The position numbers and the translations under genes were made by a program. Under the pieces are notes generated by a model, which saw only the letters and a list, made by a program, of their open reading frames with translations, searched no databases and was not told where the DNA came from. Below, one piece after another: positions 8,005 through 17,302 of a DNA stretch of 51,984 nt (its first letter is position 1; every line of letters starts with the position of its first letter). The stretch comes from an uncultured Solirubrobacterales bacterium (GTDB taxonomy: Bacteria > Actinomycetota > Thermoleophilia > Solirubrobacterales > Solirubrobacteraceae). The stretch spans positions 1 to 51,984 of the forward strand of contig CAIJLJ010000163.1 in the NCBI GenBank assembly GCA_903821395.1, in the 5' to 3' direction.

Positions 8005-8610
8005 GTGTTTGCTCCGCCGGTCCAACGCCTGATCACCGAACTCTCAAAGCTGCCCGGGATCGGTTCGCGCACCGCGCAGCGGCTCGCCTTTCACATCCTG
8101 CGGCTTGAGAAGGAAGACGCTCTCGCGCTCGCCGACGCGATCCGCGAAGTGAAAGAGAAGATCGGCTTCTGCGAAGTTTGCTGCAACCTCTCCGAGGGCC
8201 CGCGATGCGTGATCTGCCAGGACGCTCGCCGCGATCAGACAGTGATCTGCGTAGTCGAAGAGCCCGGCGACGTGATTCCAGTCGAACGGACGCACGAGTT
8301 CCGCGGCACCTACCACGTGCTCGGAGGCGCACTTTCGCCGATTGATGGGATCGACGCCGACGACCTCAAGATCGCTGAGCTCTACGCAAGGATCGAAGCC
8401 GCAGACCCAAAGATCACCGAGATCGTGCTCGCGACTAACCCGACCACGACCGGCGAGGCGACGGCGCTGCAGATCGCCCGCGGCGTTCACGAGCGCGCTC
8501 CCGACGTCGCAGTTACGCGCCTTGCCTCCGGGCTCCCGGTCGGAGCAGACCTCGAGTACGCCGATGAAGTGACGCTCGGCCGCGCGATGATGGGTCGCCG
8601 CGCCGTCTAA
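8005..8610 (+). CDS. recR: Recombination mediator protein RecR
   Basis: 201 residues, the normal family size. It has the N-terminal helix-hairpin-helix [17 protein letters not shown] (about 16-33), a C4 zinc finger (C56, C59, C68, C71) and the Toprim domain starting ICVVEEPGD with the acidic GIDADDL segment. The C-terminal [21 protein letters not shown] is diagnostic. RecR acts with RecO and RecF in loading RecA at gaps. The GTG start is three bases after dnaX, so it is translated from the same message. Confidence 0.95.
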   Translation: MFAPPVQRLITELSKLPGIGSRTAQRLAFHILRLEKEDALALADAIREVKEKIGFCEVCCNLSEGPRCVICQDARRDQTVICVVEEPGDVIPVERTHEFRGTYHVLGGALSPIDGIDADDLKIAELYARIEAADPKITEIVLATNPTTTGEATALQIARGVHERAPDVAVTRLASGLPVGADLEYADEVTLGRAMMGRRAV

Positions 8611-8611
8611 A

Positions 8612-8627
8612 CGGTCGCGGCCGACCG
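8612..8627 (+). terminator. Small hairpin after recR
   Basis: CGGTCG and CGACCG pair around a four-base loop just after the recR stop codon. There is no U-tract, so this is weak. Confidence 0.25.
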
Positions 8628-8648
8628 CACAAAGACCGCAAACGCTCG

Positions 8649-8654
8649 TATCCT
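8649..8654 (+). promoter_or_regulatory. Candidate -10 of leaderless ask
   Basis: TATCCT lies eight bases before the ATG at 8663 and favours that start over the upstream TTG at 8654. Confidence 0.4.
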
Positions 8655-8662
8655 TGGCCGCT

Positions 8663-9934
8663 ATGGCTGACGCGACGATCGTGATGAAGTTTGGCGGTAG
8701 CTCAGTGGCCGACGCTGAGCTGCTTCGCCGTGCCGCTGAACGGATCGTCGCTCGCCGCGAGGAGGGCCACCGCGTTGTCGCCGTCCTGAGCGCCCGCGGC
8801 AAGGAGACCGACCGCCTGATCGAAGCCGCTTACGAGGTCTCCGATAACCCCGACCCGCGTGAGATGGACATGCTGCTTTCAACCGGCGAGCGGGTCTCTT
8901 GCGCGCTATGCGCGATGGCAATCAACGACCTCGGCCATCACGCGATCTCCTTGACCGGCTCGCAGGCCGGCATCGTTACCGACACAACCCACACCAAGGC
9001 TCGAATCCTCGACGTTCGCGCCGACCGCATCAGCGACGCGCTCGACAATAACGAGATTGTGCTCGTTGCCGGCTTCCAAGGCGTCTCCACGACGAAAGAT
9101 GTGACGACGCTCGGCCGCGGCGGCTCCGACACGACCGCCGTCGCGCTGGCCGCTGCGCTTGGCGCCGAAGAGTGTGAGATCTACACCGACGTAGCCGGCG
9201 TCTTCAGCGCCGACCCACGAATCGTGCCGAACGCGCGAAAGCTTTCGGTCGTCTCATCGGAAGAGATGCTTGAAATGTCATCGTCAGGGGCAGGTGTACT
9301 TCAGCTGCGTAGCGTTGAGTACGCCCGCAACCATGGCGTCCGTATCCACTGCAGGTCGAGCTTCGAGGACGGTCCCGGTACCGTGGTCCTCGCGGAGAAT
9401 CAGACAATGGAACATCCACTAATCACAGCCGTAACCCATTCGACCGACGAGGCACGCGTCACAGTGATCGGCGTGCCCGACACGCCCGGCGCAGCCGGCC
9501 AGATCGCGACCGCGCTGGCAGAGGCGCACGTCAACGTCGACATGATCATTCAGAACGAGCCAGTCTCGAAGGACACGCGCGCCGACATGTCGTTCACGGT
9601 GCCACGCGATGACCTGCGCGCCGCGCATGAAGCGCTCGATCGCCTCAAGGGCGAGATGGGCATCGGCGACATCGCCACCGACCAAGAGATGGGCAAGGTC
9701 TCAGTGATTGGGGCCGGAATGAAGTCACATCCGGGCGTTGCAGCGAAGGTCTTCAGCGTGCTCGGCGGTGAGGGGATCAACATCGAGATGATCTCGACCT
9801 CGCCAATCAAGATCTCCTGCGTGATTTCCGGAGAACGGGTCCAAGACGCGGTGCGGGCACTCCACGATGCCTTTGAGCTGAGCGGCGAAGACACGATTCG
9901 CGCCGAAGAGCCGTTCGGGCTACCACCGTCATGA
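8663..9934 (+). CDS. ask: Aspartokinase
   Basis: Phosphorylates aspartate, the first step of the lysine, threonine, methionine and diaminopimelate pathway. 423 residues from the ATG at 8663; a TTG nine bases upstream is in frame but less likely. The kinase domain has KFGGSSVAD at 9-17, STGERVSC and [14 protein letters not shown]. From about residue 250, two ACT domains follow ([16 protein letters not shown] and [17 protein letters not shown]), the usual site of feedback inhibition by lysine and threonine. The gene overlaps asd by four bases (ATGA), the classical actinobacterial ask-asd operon. An internal start probably yields a separate beta subunit. Confidence 0.95.
   Translation: MADATIVMKFGGSSVADAELLRRAAERIVARREEGHRVVAVLSARGKETDRLIEAAYEVSDNPDPREMDMLLSTGERVSCALCAMAINDLGHHAISLTGSQAGIVTDTTHTKARILDVRADRISDALDNNEIVLVAGFQGVSTTKDVTTLGRGGSDTTAVALAAALGAEECEIYTDVAGVFSADPRIVPNARKLSVVSSEEMLEMSSSGAGVLQLRSVEYARNHGVRIHCRSSFEDGPGTVVLAENQTMEHPLITAVTHSTDEARVTVIGVPDTPGAAGQIATALAEAHVNVDMIIQNEPVSKDTRADMSFTVPRDDLRAAHEALDRLKGEMGIGDIATDQEMGKVSVIGAGMKSHPGVAAKVFSVLGGEGINIEMISTSPIKISCVISGERVQDAVRALHDAFELSGEDTIRAEEPFGLPPS
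9394..9409 (+). other. Internal ribosome-binding site and start for the aspartokinase beta subunit
   Basis: GGAG at 9394-9397 lies nine bases before an in-frame ATG at 9407. Initiation there would give a 175-residue protein consisting of the two ACT domains, beginning MEHPLITAV. Corynebacterium and Bacillus aspartokinases make such a beta subunit from an internal start at the equivalent place; its use here is inferred. Confidence 0.55.
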
Positions 9935-10950
9935 GGATTGCCGTTGTCGGAGCGACCGGCGCCGTCGGTCGTCTGCTGCTGGCGACGCTGAGCGAGCGCG
10001 GCGTCGTCGCCGATGAGGTAGTTCCATTCGCCAGCGAGCGCTCAGCCGGGAGCATGCTTGAGGGCTACGGCGAAGTTCAGCCGCTTAACGCTGAAACGAT
10101 TGCCGGCTTCGACCTCGCGCTCTTCTCCGCTGGCGGCGCAACCTCACGCGAGTGGGCGCCACAGTTCGCCTCCGCCGGAGCGCTCGTTGTCGACAACTCC
10201 TCCGCCTGGCGGATGGATGATCAGGTTCCGCTCGTCGTTAGCGAGGTAAATCCTGACGCGCTCGCCAACGCAGCGAAGGGGATCGTCGCAAACCCAAACT
10301 GCACGACGATGGTCGCGATGCTGCCGCTCAAAGCGCTGCATGACCAATTTGGCCTCACCGCGATGGTTGCGACCAGTTACCAAGCTGCAGGCGGCGCAGG
10401 CCGCAGCGGGATCGATGAGCTCGCGGCGCAGGTGCCAGTGCTTCATGAGGACGTGGATCTGCTCGTGAGTGATGGAGAGAAGGCGGCGCGCAAAGTTACC
10501 GCCGAAGTCCACGCCAACACGCTCGCTTACAACGTTGTGCCGATGCTCGGCGCGCTCGAAGCTAACGGCTACACCGACGAAGAGATGAAGCTTCAGAACG
10601 AGAGCCGCAAGATTCTCGATCTACCGGGCCTCAAGGTCAGCCCGACCTGCGTGCGCGTTCCCGTGATGGTCGGCCACGCGATTGAGATCCGCGCGAGCTT
10701 TGAGCGCGCAGTTGACCTAGGCACCGCGCTTGAAGCGCTGGGCGCTTTCCCGAATCTCGTTGTCGAGGACGCACCGACGCCGCTGGAGTGGGCGGGACGC
10801 GACGAGGTTGCTGTGGGCCGCGTCCGAGTGGACCTTGACGACCCGAGCAGCATCAACTTCTTTGTTGTTGGCGACAACCTGCGCAAGGGCGCAGCGCTCA
10901 ACACCGTGCAGCTGGCCGAGCTGGCAATTGCCCGCGGCCTCGTTGGTTAG
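9931..10950 (+). CDS. asd: Aspartate-semialdehyde dehydrogenase
   Basis: Reduces aspartyl phosphate to the semialdehyde with NADPH, after aspartokinase. 339 residues. The N-terminal NADP-binding motif is VVGATGAVG (5-13). FSAGGATS and [11 protein letters not shown] are family signatures, the catalytic Cys is C124 in NPNCTT, and [12 protein letters not shown] follows the active-site loop. The ATG overlaps the ask stop by four bases, implying translational coupling. It ends directly against the stop of the convergent sdh operon with no intervening base. Confidence 0.95.
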   Translation: MRIAVVGATGAVGRLLLATLSERGVVADEVVPFASERSAGSMLEGYGEVQPLNAETIAGFDLALFSAGGATSREWAPQFASAGALVVDNSSAWRMDDQVPLVVSEVNPDALANAAKGIVANPNCTTMVAMLPLKALHDQFGLTAMVATSYQAAGGAGRSGIDELAAQVPVLHEDVDLLVSDGEKAARKVTAEVHANTLAYNVVPMLGALEANGYTDEEMKLQNESRKILDLPGLKVSPTCVRVPVMVGHAIEIRASFERAVDLGTALEALGAFPNLVVEDAPTPLEWAGRDEVAVGRVRVDLDDPSSINFFVVGDNLRKGAALNTVQLAELAIARGLVG

Positions 10951-11865
10951 CTACCAGCCGCCAACGCCGCCAACGACCGCCTGTGACCAATCGATCACTG
11001 AGGTCGGCTTGACGATGTGATGCTGTAGGCCAAGATCGTCTGGTGAGATACCGAGCGCAAGGCCAACGAGCTGCGGCAGGTGGAGGACTGGCATGTTCAG
11101 TTCGCGCCCAACCTGCTTGGCAGCCATTGGCTGCTGCAGATCAAGGTTGAGATGGCAGAGCGGGCATGGAGTTACGAGGCAGTCGGCATCGGCGTCAACC
11201 GCGTCACCGAGGTGCCGACCTGCCTGCTCCAGTGAGGCTGCCTTGTTCATCGTGATGATCGGAAAACCGCAGCACTTGTGTGAGCCGGCGTAGTCGATCA
11301 CGGTGCCGCCGAGCGCCTCGATCACTTGGCCGAGGTACTCGTCGCGTGGCTGGTCGCGGTTGATGTCGAGCCTGTCAGTGGGGCGGACGATGTAGCAGCC
11401 GTAGAACGGGCCGACGCGCAGATCGGTCAGCGGATTTCTGACCAGCGTCTTCAGCTTGTCGAGGCCGATGTCCTCAACCAGTACCCAAAGGAAGTTCTTA
11501 TTGATGATTCCGTCCTGGTACTCAAGTCCTTCATCTGAGAGCGTTTCGTTGACCTGAGCGCGATAGTCGGCGCTGGCATCGAGCCGCTGCTGGCATTCGC
11601 TCTGCGCGCCCTGACAGGTTGAGCAGATGTTCATCATCAGGTCGGCTCCCTGCGTGATCTCCTGCTGGGCTAGCGCGAAGGTGCGGGCGTTGAGCGTGTC
11701 GGCAAGCTCTTGGCTGTGCTCGGCAATTACCCCTGCGCCGCAGCAGTTAGCGCGGTCGAGTTCGACCAGTTCGATGTTCAGCATCGGGGCGACCGCAGCC
11801 ATCGAGCCGTGCAGTTCAGAGGTGAATCCTCGGCTTACGCAGCCAGGCCAGTAGGCAACTTTCAT
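10951..11865 (-). CDS. CCG-domain (heterodisulfide reductase B-like) subunit of succinate dehydrogenase
   Basis: 304 residues with two cysteine-rich CCG domains. The first uses C9, C41, C42, C81 and C84; the second uses C157, C198, C199, C234 and C237. Such domains bind unusual iron-sulfur clusters in HdrB and in the SdhE subunit of archaeal and some bacterial type E succinate:quinone reductases, where they replace the haem-bearing membrane anchors. It is the last gene of the sdhA-sdhB-CCG operon, 17 bases after sdhB, with the strong Shine-Dalgarno AAAGGAAG. No transmembrane helix is visible, so membrane attachment would be by amphipathic segments. Quinone reduction is the inferred role. Confidence 0.85.
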   Translation of the reverse strand: MKVAYWPGCVSRGFTSELHGSMAAVAPMLNIELVELDRANCCGAGVIAEHSQELADTLNARTFALAQQEITQGADLMMNICSTCQGAQSECQQRLDASADYRAQVNETLSDEGLEYQDGIINKNFLWVLVEDIGLDKLKTLVRNPLTDLRVGPFYGCYIVRPTDRLDINRDQPRDEYLGQVIEALGGTVIDYAGSHKCCGFPIITMNKAASLEQAGRHLGDAVDADADCLVTPCPLCHLNLDLQQPMAAKQVGRELNMPVLHLPQLVGLALGISPDDLGLQHHIVKPTSVIDWSQAVVGGVGGW

Positions 11866-11882
11866 AGCTTCCTTTCGTACCT

Positions 11883-13007
11883 TTAAGCGCTCGAACCTTC
11901 ACTGCCGTCAGGGGCGACGGCAGCCGGCTCAGCTACTTCGGCCGCCGCGGCGACCTCGGGGTTTGGCTCGTTGTCAGCGTCGGTACCGCTGATGTAGAGG
12001 TTGAATTCGTTGCGCTCGTCTCGCCCTTCGACGATTTCGTAGATCTTCTTCACGCCGTCCGGTGCCCGGTGCGGGTGGAGCAGCGCTTTGGCCGGCGTCA
12101 TCTTGCGCCGCAGCAGCGCCGTCATGACGATCGGCAGGCTCGAAATCAGCTCCGGCACTGCCCGCGGGTGGAACTTGCCGCCGTATGAATCAGGCAGTAG
12201 GTCGGCCTCGTGGAGGATTCCGTTCTTCTCAATGTTCTTAACGAAGGCCATCTCGTGACGCTCGCCGTTGTTGCGATCCTTGATGTGGAAGTCGTTGCCG
12301 GCGATCCGGCGTAGGCGCATGATCTGGTTCATCGGGGCGACACCCTTCGGGCAGGCCTCAATGCACTTGAAGCAGTGAGTGCAGTCGTAGATGCCGTGCT
12401 TGTCCTCGCCGAGATCCTTCAGGCGCTGCTCGTGAGCGGCATCGCGCGGGTCGCCGACAAAGCGGTAGGTCTTAGCAAGCGCGGCCGGACCGATGAAGAG
12501 TGGGTCAACCTCCATTGAAAGGCAGTCGGAGACGCAGGCGCCGCACTGAATGCAGGCCATCGACTGCGTTACGTCGATCATCGATTCGCGCGAGACGATG
12601 TACTCGCGCTCCGGCACAGGTTCCTTGCCGATTAGCCAAGGCGTGACGCGCTGAATCTTCTTCCAGTGGACAGCGTCCATGTCAACGATCAGATCCTTGA
12701 TGATCGGCATGTTGCCCATCGGCTCAACTTCGATAACGCCATCCTCGCCGGCGCTTGCGAGCGCGTCATCGAGGTGGGTGTGGCAGGCGAGGCCGGGCTT
12801 GCCGTTTACGCGAACGCCGCAGGAGCCGCAGATCGCTGCTCGGCATGAGCAGCGCACGCCGATCGAGCCATCTTTTTCGTTGCGGGCCTGAAGGATTCCC
12901 TCGAGTACTGAGCGGTGTGGCTCAAGCTCGACGGTGTGCTCGTCCCAATATGGGGCGGCACCAGACTGAGGGTCGTAGCGGCGGATCTTAAGTTTGAATT
13001 CAGCCAT
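11883..13007 (-). CDS. sdhB: Succinate dehydrogenase iron-sulfur subunit
   Basis: 374 residues, longer than the usual 240 or so. The N-terminal ferredoxin domain binds [2Fe-2S] through C55, C60, C63 and C75 (C53 is extra). The C-terminal domain has CIQCGACVSDC (C152, C155, C158, C162) and CTHCFKCIEACPKG (C209, C212, C215, C219). Classical SdhB lacks the Cys at 212 and holds a [3Fe-4S] centre; this pattern fits two [4Fe-4S] clusters, as in type E enzymes. Residues from about 330 form an Ala/Pro/Glu-rich tail of unknown use. It lies 22 bases after sdhA. Confidence 0.92.
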   Translation of the reverse strand: MAEFKLKIRRYDPQSGAAPYWDEHTVELEPHRSVLEGILQARNEKDGSIGVRCSCRAAICGSCGVRVNGKPGLACHTHLDDALASAGEDGVIEVEPMGNMPIIKDLIVDMDAVHWKKIQRVTPWLIGKEPVPEREYIVSRESMIDVTQSMACIQCGACVSDCLSMEVDPLFIGPAALAKTYRFVGDPRDAAHEQRLKDLGEDKHGIYDCTHCFKCIEACPKGVAPMNQIMRLRRIAGNDFHIKDRNNGERHEMAFVKNIEKNGILHEADLLPDSYGGKFHPRAVPELISSLPIVMTALLRRKMTPAKALLHPHRAPDGVKKIYEIVEGRDERNEFNLYISGTDADNEPNPEVAAAAEVAEPAAVAPDGSEGSSA

Positions 13008-13029
13008 TGGTTCTTTCTCGTGCGGGGTC

Positions 13030-14724
13030 TTAGTAGGTCCGTGCTTCGGGCTGCCAGTCGGTGATTGTTACCTCTGAGTAGCTGATCGTCGGCGTGTCGC
13101 CACCGTTGCGCGAAACATCGATGTGCTTGAGCCACTCAGCATCATTACGGTCGGGGTAGTCGGTACGGAACTGTGCTCCTCGCGACTCTTTGCGTTCTAG
13201 CGAAGCCATCACGATCGTCTCCGAACAGTCGAGCATGTAATCGAGCTCGATAGCCCCTAGGACATCTTGGTTGAAGACGGCGCCCTTATCGTCAACGTAA
13301 GCCGTCTTTGCTTCTTCTTTCAGGCGGCGGACAATCTCGTGAGCACTCTGCAACCCGGCTTCGTCGCGGTAGACGGCGGCGTATCGGTTCATCGTCTCGC
13401 CGAGTTCGAGCTTGATCTCCGAGACGCGCCGGCCGGTCTTTGGTCGCCCAAGGATCTCGGCGATCATCGCGCTGTCCTTATTTAGCTGCTCGTCCGAGGC
13501 GTTCGGCATCTTCATATCGAGCGCACGCGCGGCGGCATGCTCGCCTGAGCGGCGGCCGAAGATCAGCGTGTCTAGAAGCGAGTTGGCGCCGAGGCGGTTA
13601 CCGCCGTGGACTGAGACGCAGGCAACTTCGCCGGCGGCGTAGAGCCCGGGAAGCGGCGTGGCACCGTTTACGTCGGTCTTGACGCCGCCCATGATGTAGT
13701 GCATCCCCGGCTGGATGATGATCGGCTCGCGCGTGATGTCCACGCCAGCGAAGTCCTTGCCGATGTTGACGATCTCGCGCAGCGCTTCGAGCGTGCGCTT
13801 GCGCGGCACGACCGTGATGTCGAGGTAGATGCCTTGCTTGTCGGGGCCGACGCCGCGCCCTTCGAGAATCTCGGTCTGCTCGGCGCGCGAGACAACGTCG
13901 CGCGAGGCAAGCTCCATCTTGTTTGGCGCGTACTTCTCCATGAAGCGCTCGCCCTCGGAGTTGAGTAGGTGCGCACCTTCGCCGCGCGCGCCCTCGGTAA
14001 TCAGGAAGCCGTTCTCTGCCAGCGTGGTTGGGTGGTACTGGATCATCTCCATGTCCATCAGCGGCGCGCCGGCCTGGTAGGCCTGAGCGATTCCGTCGCC
14101 GGTGCAGATCAAAGCGTTGGTGGTCGGCTGGAAGCACTGGCCAGCTCCGCCGGAGGCGAGGATCACGCTCTTGGCGTTGAAGGTTTCCATCCGTCCGCTG
14201 CGGATCTCACGCGCTACGGCACCGACGCACTCGCCATTGTCGTTGACGATCAGCGATGTCACGAACCATTCTTCGAAGCGATCAATCACCTCGTGGTACT
14301 TCATCAGCTGCTCGTAAAGCACATGTAAGAGCGCCTGGCCGGTGATGTCGGCGACGTAGGCAGTGCGCTTCATCGAGGCGCCGCCGAAGGCGCGCAGATC
14401 CATCTCGCCCTTCTCGTTGCGGTGGAAGGTGACGCCAGCGTGCTCAAGCCACATCACTTCGGCCGGGGCTTCACGGCACATAATCTCGATTGCGTCCTGG
14501 TCGCCGAGAAAGTCCGAGCCCTTGATCGTGTCGTAGGCGTGCGAGCGCCAGTCGTCAACAGGGTTAATAGCGGCGTTGATTCCGCCGGCTGCGGCAACCG
14601 AGTGCGAACGAACAGGGTGAACCTTCGAGAGGATTGCGACCGTGGCTCCGGTTTTGGCCGCGGCTAGGGCGGCGCGCTGTCCTGCGAGACCGGCTCCGAT
14701 GATTAATACGTCGTGTGCGGGCAT
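13030..14724 (-). CDS. sdhA: Succinate dehydrogenase flavoprotein subunit
   Basis: 564 residues from MPAHDVLIIG at 14724; the longer frame begins at a TTG and adds non-conserved residues. GGAG sits just before this ATG. The FAD-binding motif is IIGAGLAGQ (8-16) and the histidine for covalent FAD is H41 in RSHSVAAAGGIN. The succinate-binding segments are QYHPTTL and EGARGEGAHLLN, with the capping-domain signature SRAEQTEI and the FAD motif HGGNRLGANSL. It oxidises succinate to fumarate and passes electrons to SdhB. No small membrane anchor genes (sdhC or sdhD) occur nearby. Confidence 0.95.
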   Translation of the reverse strand: MPAHDVLIIGAGLAGQRAALAAAKTGATVAILSKVHPVRSHSVAAAGGINAAINPVDDWRSHAYDTIKGSDFLGDQDAIEIMCREAPAEVMWLEHAGVTFHRNEKGEMDLRAFGGASMKRTAYVADITGQALLHVLYEQLMKYHEVIDRFEEWFVTSLIVNDNGECVGAVAREIRSGRMETFNAKSVILASGGAGQCFQPTTNALICTGDGIAQAYQAGAPLMDMEMIQYHPTTLAENGFLITEGARGEGAHLLNSEGERFMEKYAPNKMELASRDVVSRAEQTEILEGRGVGPDKQGIYLDITVVPRKRTLEALREIVNIGKDFAGVDITREPIIIQPGMHYIMGGVKTDVNGATPLPGLYAAGEVACVSVHGGNRLGANSLLDTLIFGRRSGEHAAARALDMKMPNASDEQLNKDSAMIAEILGRPKTGRRVSEIKLELGETMNRYAAVYRDEAGLQSAHEIVRRLKEEAKTAYVDDKGAVFNQDVLGAIELDYMLDCSETIVMASLERKESRGAQFRTDYPDRNDAEWLKHIDVSRNGGDTPTISYSEVTITDWQPEARTY

Positions 14725-14861
14725 AGCTCCGATGGGGTCGTGATGAATGTCCAGCGGGTGCGTCCGACAGGCCGATCCGCTGCTGCTCAATGGTATACGG
14801 CAGGCGCCTCCGGCAGGGTCACGGTATCGGCCCTTTGGGCGCGTTGGAGCGCGCCGGGCGG

Positions 14862-16079
14862 CTAGCTGACAACGACCGGTTGCTGCTGCGCGCCCCAGAG
14901 CTCGCGGTTGTCTGAGCGAACAACGCGCCGCCGGGCCTTCAGCTCGAGCAGCCCGCCGAGGCCGGCTCCACCGAGCAGCTCGCGCGCTGTCGCCTGCGCC
15001 GACGCGTCTGCGGCCTCAAACGCTTCTTGAATTCGCTGGAGATGGAGCAGTCGGTAGGGGATCGCGTTGGTCGAGATCTCGTAGCCGTGCCAGTTCCAAG
15101 TCACCAGTCCGAGCGAGCGTCGGTAGGGCCGGCCGCCGACGACGTCGCCTTCGGTTACCTCATCGTTTTCGGCGAGCCAGTTATCGATGAAGCCGACATG
15201 GGCCTCGACTTCGGCAGCGAACTCGCGGCCGATGTACTCGAGCAACGTCACGAGAGTCGGCGGGATGCTGTCATTAGCGAACAGCTCACTTGGGACGTCG
15301 CCGTATTCGCCTGTGTCGATGATCGGCGAATTCATTCGCTCGACCCAGCGCCAGACCGGCCAAGCGTCACGCTTCATGATTAGCGAGGGTTCTGGATCAC
15401 GTGAGAGGTGGGCGTAGAGCGGGGCGATGAAGCCGAAATCGCCGAGCGTCGGACGGCCGCCAAGTAGGTAGGGAGTTGTCTCGAGGTGGGCACTCAGCAG
15501 CGCGAGGAACTCAAGGTATGAGCGTTCAACCTCGGGAATCGTCTCGGGGTTAACGCCGAAGTCGAGCGTCAACGCGCGCATTCGGTCGGCGGCAAACGTT
15601 GAAACCTCAGCTCGGGCAGCGGCGCCCTTGCTGCCATCGATCTCGGGGCCAAAGGCGAACGTTGACGACCCGTCCTGGAGCATCAGCCCACGGCCGAAGT
15701 CCTCACCGACGAACGGCATGTTGAGCCCATCAAAGTTCCAGCGGTAGTGGAGCGCCGGGCGCATCAGCCCTTCGCTGCCGAACATTTCGAGCACGCGGGC
15801 GACGATGTTTTGGACACCTGCCGGCGGCTTGGCGGAGCGCTCGGGCGGCATCTCAGCGTCGAAGTAATCGATGATGTCGCAGGTGTCTTGGATCAACTCG
15901 CCGTCGGCGGTTTGAAGCACGGGAATGATCCAGCGGCCGATCTGCGGGACAACATCGGCTGGGAAGCGCGGGTCGCCGGGAGGGCGCTCGACGTAATCAA
16001 TTCGTTGTTTGATCAAGTACGAGCGGGCCTTGGCCGAGTAGAGCGATGAGCGCATCGCGTATAGGACTGGTAGTTCCAT
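14862..16079 (-). CDS. Glutathione S-transferase-like protein with C-terminal extension
   Basis: 405 residues. Residues 1-80 form a thioredoxin-like GST_N domain (YAMRSSLYSAKARSYL, VPQIGRWIIPVLQ with the cis-Pro, and DTCDIIDYF). Residues about 110-250 are the helical GST_C domain, including PYLLGGRPTLGDFGFIAPLYAHL. A further 140 residues are not part of canonical GSTs. Most Actinobacteria make mycothiol rather than glutathione, so the thiol substrate is uncertain. It is a single gene, with TACGAT nine bases before ATG in place of a Shine-Dalgarno. Confidence 0.8.
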   Translation of the reverse strand: MELPVLYAMRSSLYSAKARSYLIKQRIDYVERPPGDPRFPADVVPQIGRWIIPVLQTADGELIQDTCDIIDYFDAEMPPERSAKPPAGVQNIVARVLEMFGSEGLMRPALHYRWNFDGLNMPFVGEDFGRGLMLQDGSSTFAFGPEIDGSKGAAARAEVSTFAADRMRALTLDFGVNPETIPEVERSYLEFLALLSAHLETTPYLLGGRPTLGDFGFIAPLYAHLSRDPEPSLIMKRDAWPVWRWVERMNSPIIDTGEYGDVPSELFANDSIPPTLVTLLEYIGREFAAEVEAHVGFIDNWLAENDEVTEGDVVGGRPYRRSLGLVTWNWHGYEISTNAIPYRLLHLQRIQEAFEAADASAQATARELLGGAGLGGLLELKARRRVVRSDNRELWGAQQQPVVVS

Positions 16080-16088
16080 CAGTCGCCG

Positions 16089-16094
16089 ATCGTA
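16089..16094 (-). promoter_or_regulatory. Candidate -10 of leaderless GST-like gene
   Basis: TACGAT on the minus strand ends nine bases before the ATG at 16079. Confidence 0.35.
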
Positions 16095-16108
16095 CGGGAG
16101 AACTCGCC

Positions 16109-17278
16109 CTAGGAGCTATGAGGTACGGCGGCCGAGAGCGCGCGCTCGAGCTGTTGGGCGGTGACGACTCCGCAGAGGCGACTGTCGGTGTCAACTACGA
16201 GCACCGCGCCGATGCGCCGCAGCGCCTCGATGCTCAGCAGAGTTTCAATCGGCGTCTCACGGACAACGGCGCTGGCCTCGCCCATCGCGGCGTCGAGCAG
16301 CTCGCCGACCGCCGTAGCCGGCCGTGACGCGCGGATCTCAGCGTCAACGGCTTCCGCGGTGAGGATCCCTTCGAAGCGACCGAGCTGATCTACAACAGCG
16401 AACCACGGCCACTGGAAGCGTGCGAAGAACTGCTCATCGGCCTCGATCGCGGTCATCGCCGAGGGGATCGCGATCGGCTCGGCGTCCATCACGTCGGCGA
16501 CCGTGATTCCTTCGATCTCATCGGTGAAGCGGCTGCTCGCGACCGCGCCGCGCGCGGCCGACGCGAGGAACCACCCCAGCACCGCGAACCAAAGCCCCGA
16601 GACCAGGTCGCCGCGCATTACGGCGACGATCCCGGCAGCGATCATGATCATCCCGAAGCCCTGCCCGAGGTAGCCGGCAAAGCGCGTTCCTTTGCCCCGT
16701 TCGCCGGTCACCTTCCAGGCGATCGCGCGGGCGATCCGCCCGCCGTCGAGTGGGAAGGCGGGAACGAGATTGAACAGGAGTAGTGCGACGTTGACGATTG
16801 CGAGCCAGCCGATCAGCGCCGTAAACGGGGTGGTGGCAACGATGCTCAGCGTGGCCGTGTCGACCACGTCGGCGGTCTGTGAGGCGATCACCGAAATCAC
16901 GAGGCAGACGACGACGATGATCGCCGTAACTGCCGGGCCCGCGGCGGCGACCTTGAACTCTTCGCCCGGTGAATCTGAGTCGCGTGAGAGCTTGGCGACG
17001 CCGCCGAACAGCCAGAGGTCAATGCCCGAGGTAGAGATACCTTCGCGCCGTGCCGCCAGCGCGTGGCCTAGCTCGTGCAGCAGTAGCGAGATGAAGAAGA
17101 GCAGCGTTGCGGCGATCGCAATCCCAAATGAGAGCGTGTTCGAGGAGCCGATCAGGATGTCGCTGAAGTAGCCCGAAAGCCAGTAGATCATTAGGAACAG
17201 GAAGATGAACCAGCTCGGATTGGCGCCGATCCGAATACCGAAGACGCTGAAGAGCTTGATTGAGCGCTCGCCGAACAT
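16109..17278 (-). CDS. Site-2 protease family metallopeptidase (M50) with CBS domains
   Basis: 389-residue intramembrane protease. The zinc motif HELGH is at 68-72 within the second hydrophobic segment, and the third ligand D178 is in NLVPAFPLDGGRI. About six transmembrane helices fill residues 20-245. The cytoplasmic tail (about 250-385) contains two CBS-like units (VADVMDAEPIAIP and the second ending RLCGVVTAQQLERAL), which in this M50B subgroup bind adenine nucleotides. Likely substrates are membrane-bound anti-sigma factors or regulators; none is encoded next to it. Confidence 0.92.
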   Translation of the reverse strand: MFGERSIKLFSVFGIRIGANPSWFIFLFLMIYWLSGYFSDILIGSSNTLSFGIAIAATLLFFISLLLHELGHALAARREGISTSGIDLWLFGGVAKLSRDSDSPGEEFKVAAAGPAVTAIIVVVCLVISVIASQTADVVDTATLSIVATTPFTALIGWLAIVNVALLLFNLVPAFPLDGGRIARAIAWKVTGERGKGTRFAGYLGQGFGMIMIAAGIVAVMRGDLVSGLWFAVLGWFLASAARGAVASSRFTDEIEGITVADVMDAEPIAIPSAMTAIEADEQFFARFQWPWFAVVDQLGRFEGILTAEAVDAEIRASRPATAVGELLDAAMGEASAVVRETPIETLLSIEALRRIGAVLVVDTDSRLCGVVTAQQLERALSAAVPHSS

Positions 17279-17302
17279 TTACTTATCCTCGCAGGGTCGC
17301 GC

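Noticed and set aside
6712-8025. Long minus-strand open frame across dnaX and recR
   Set aside because: It is antisense to a clear dnaX, is Arg/Gln-rich without domains, and arises from high GC content.
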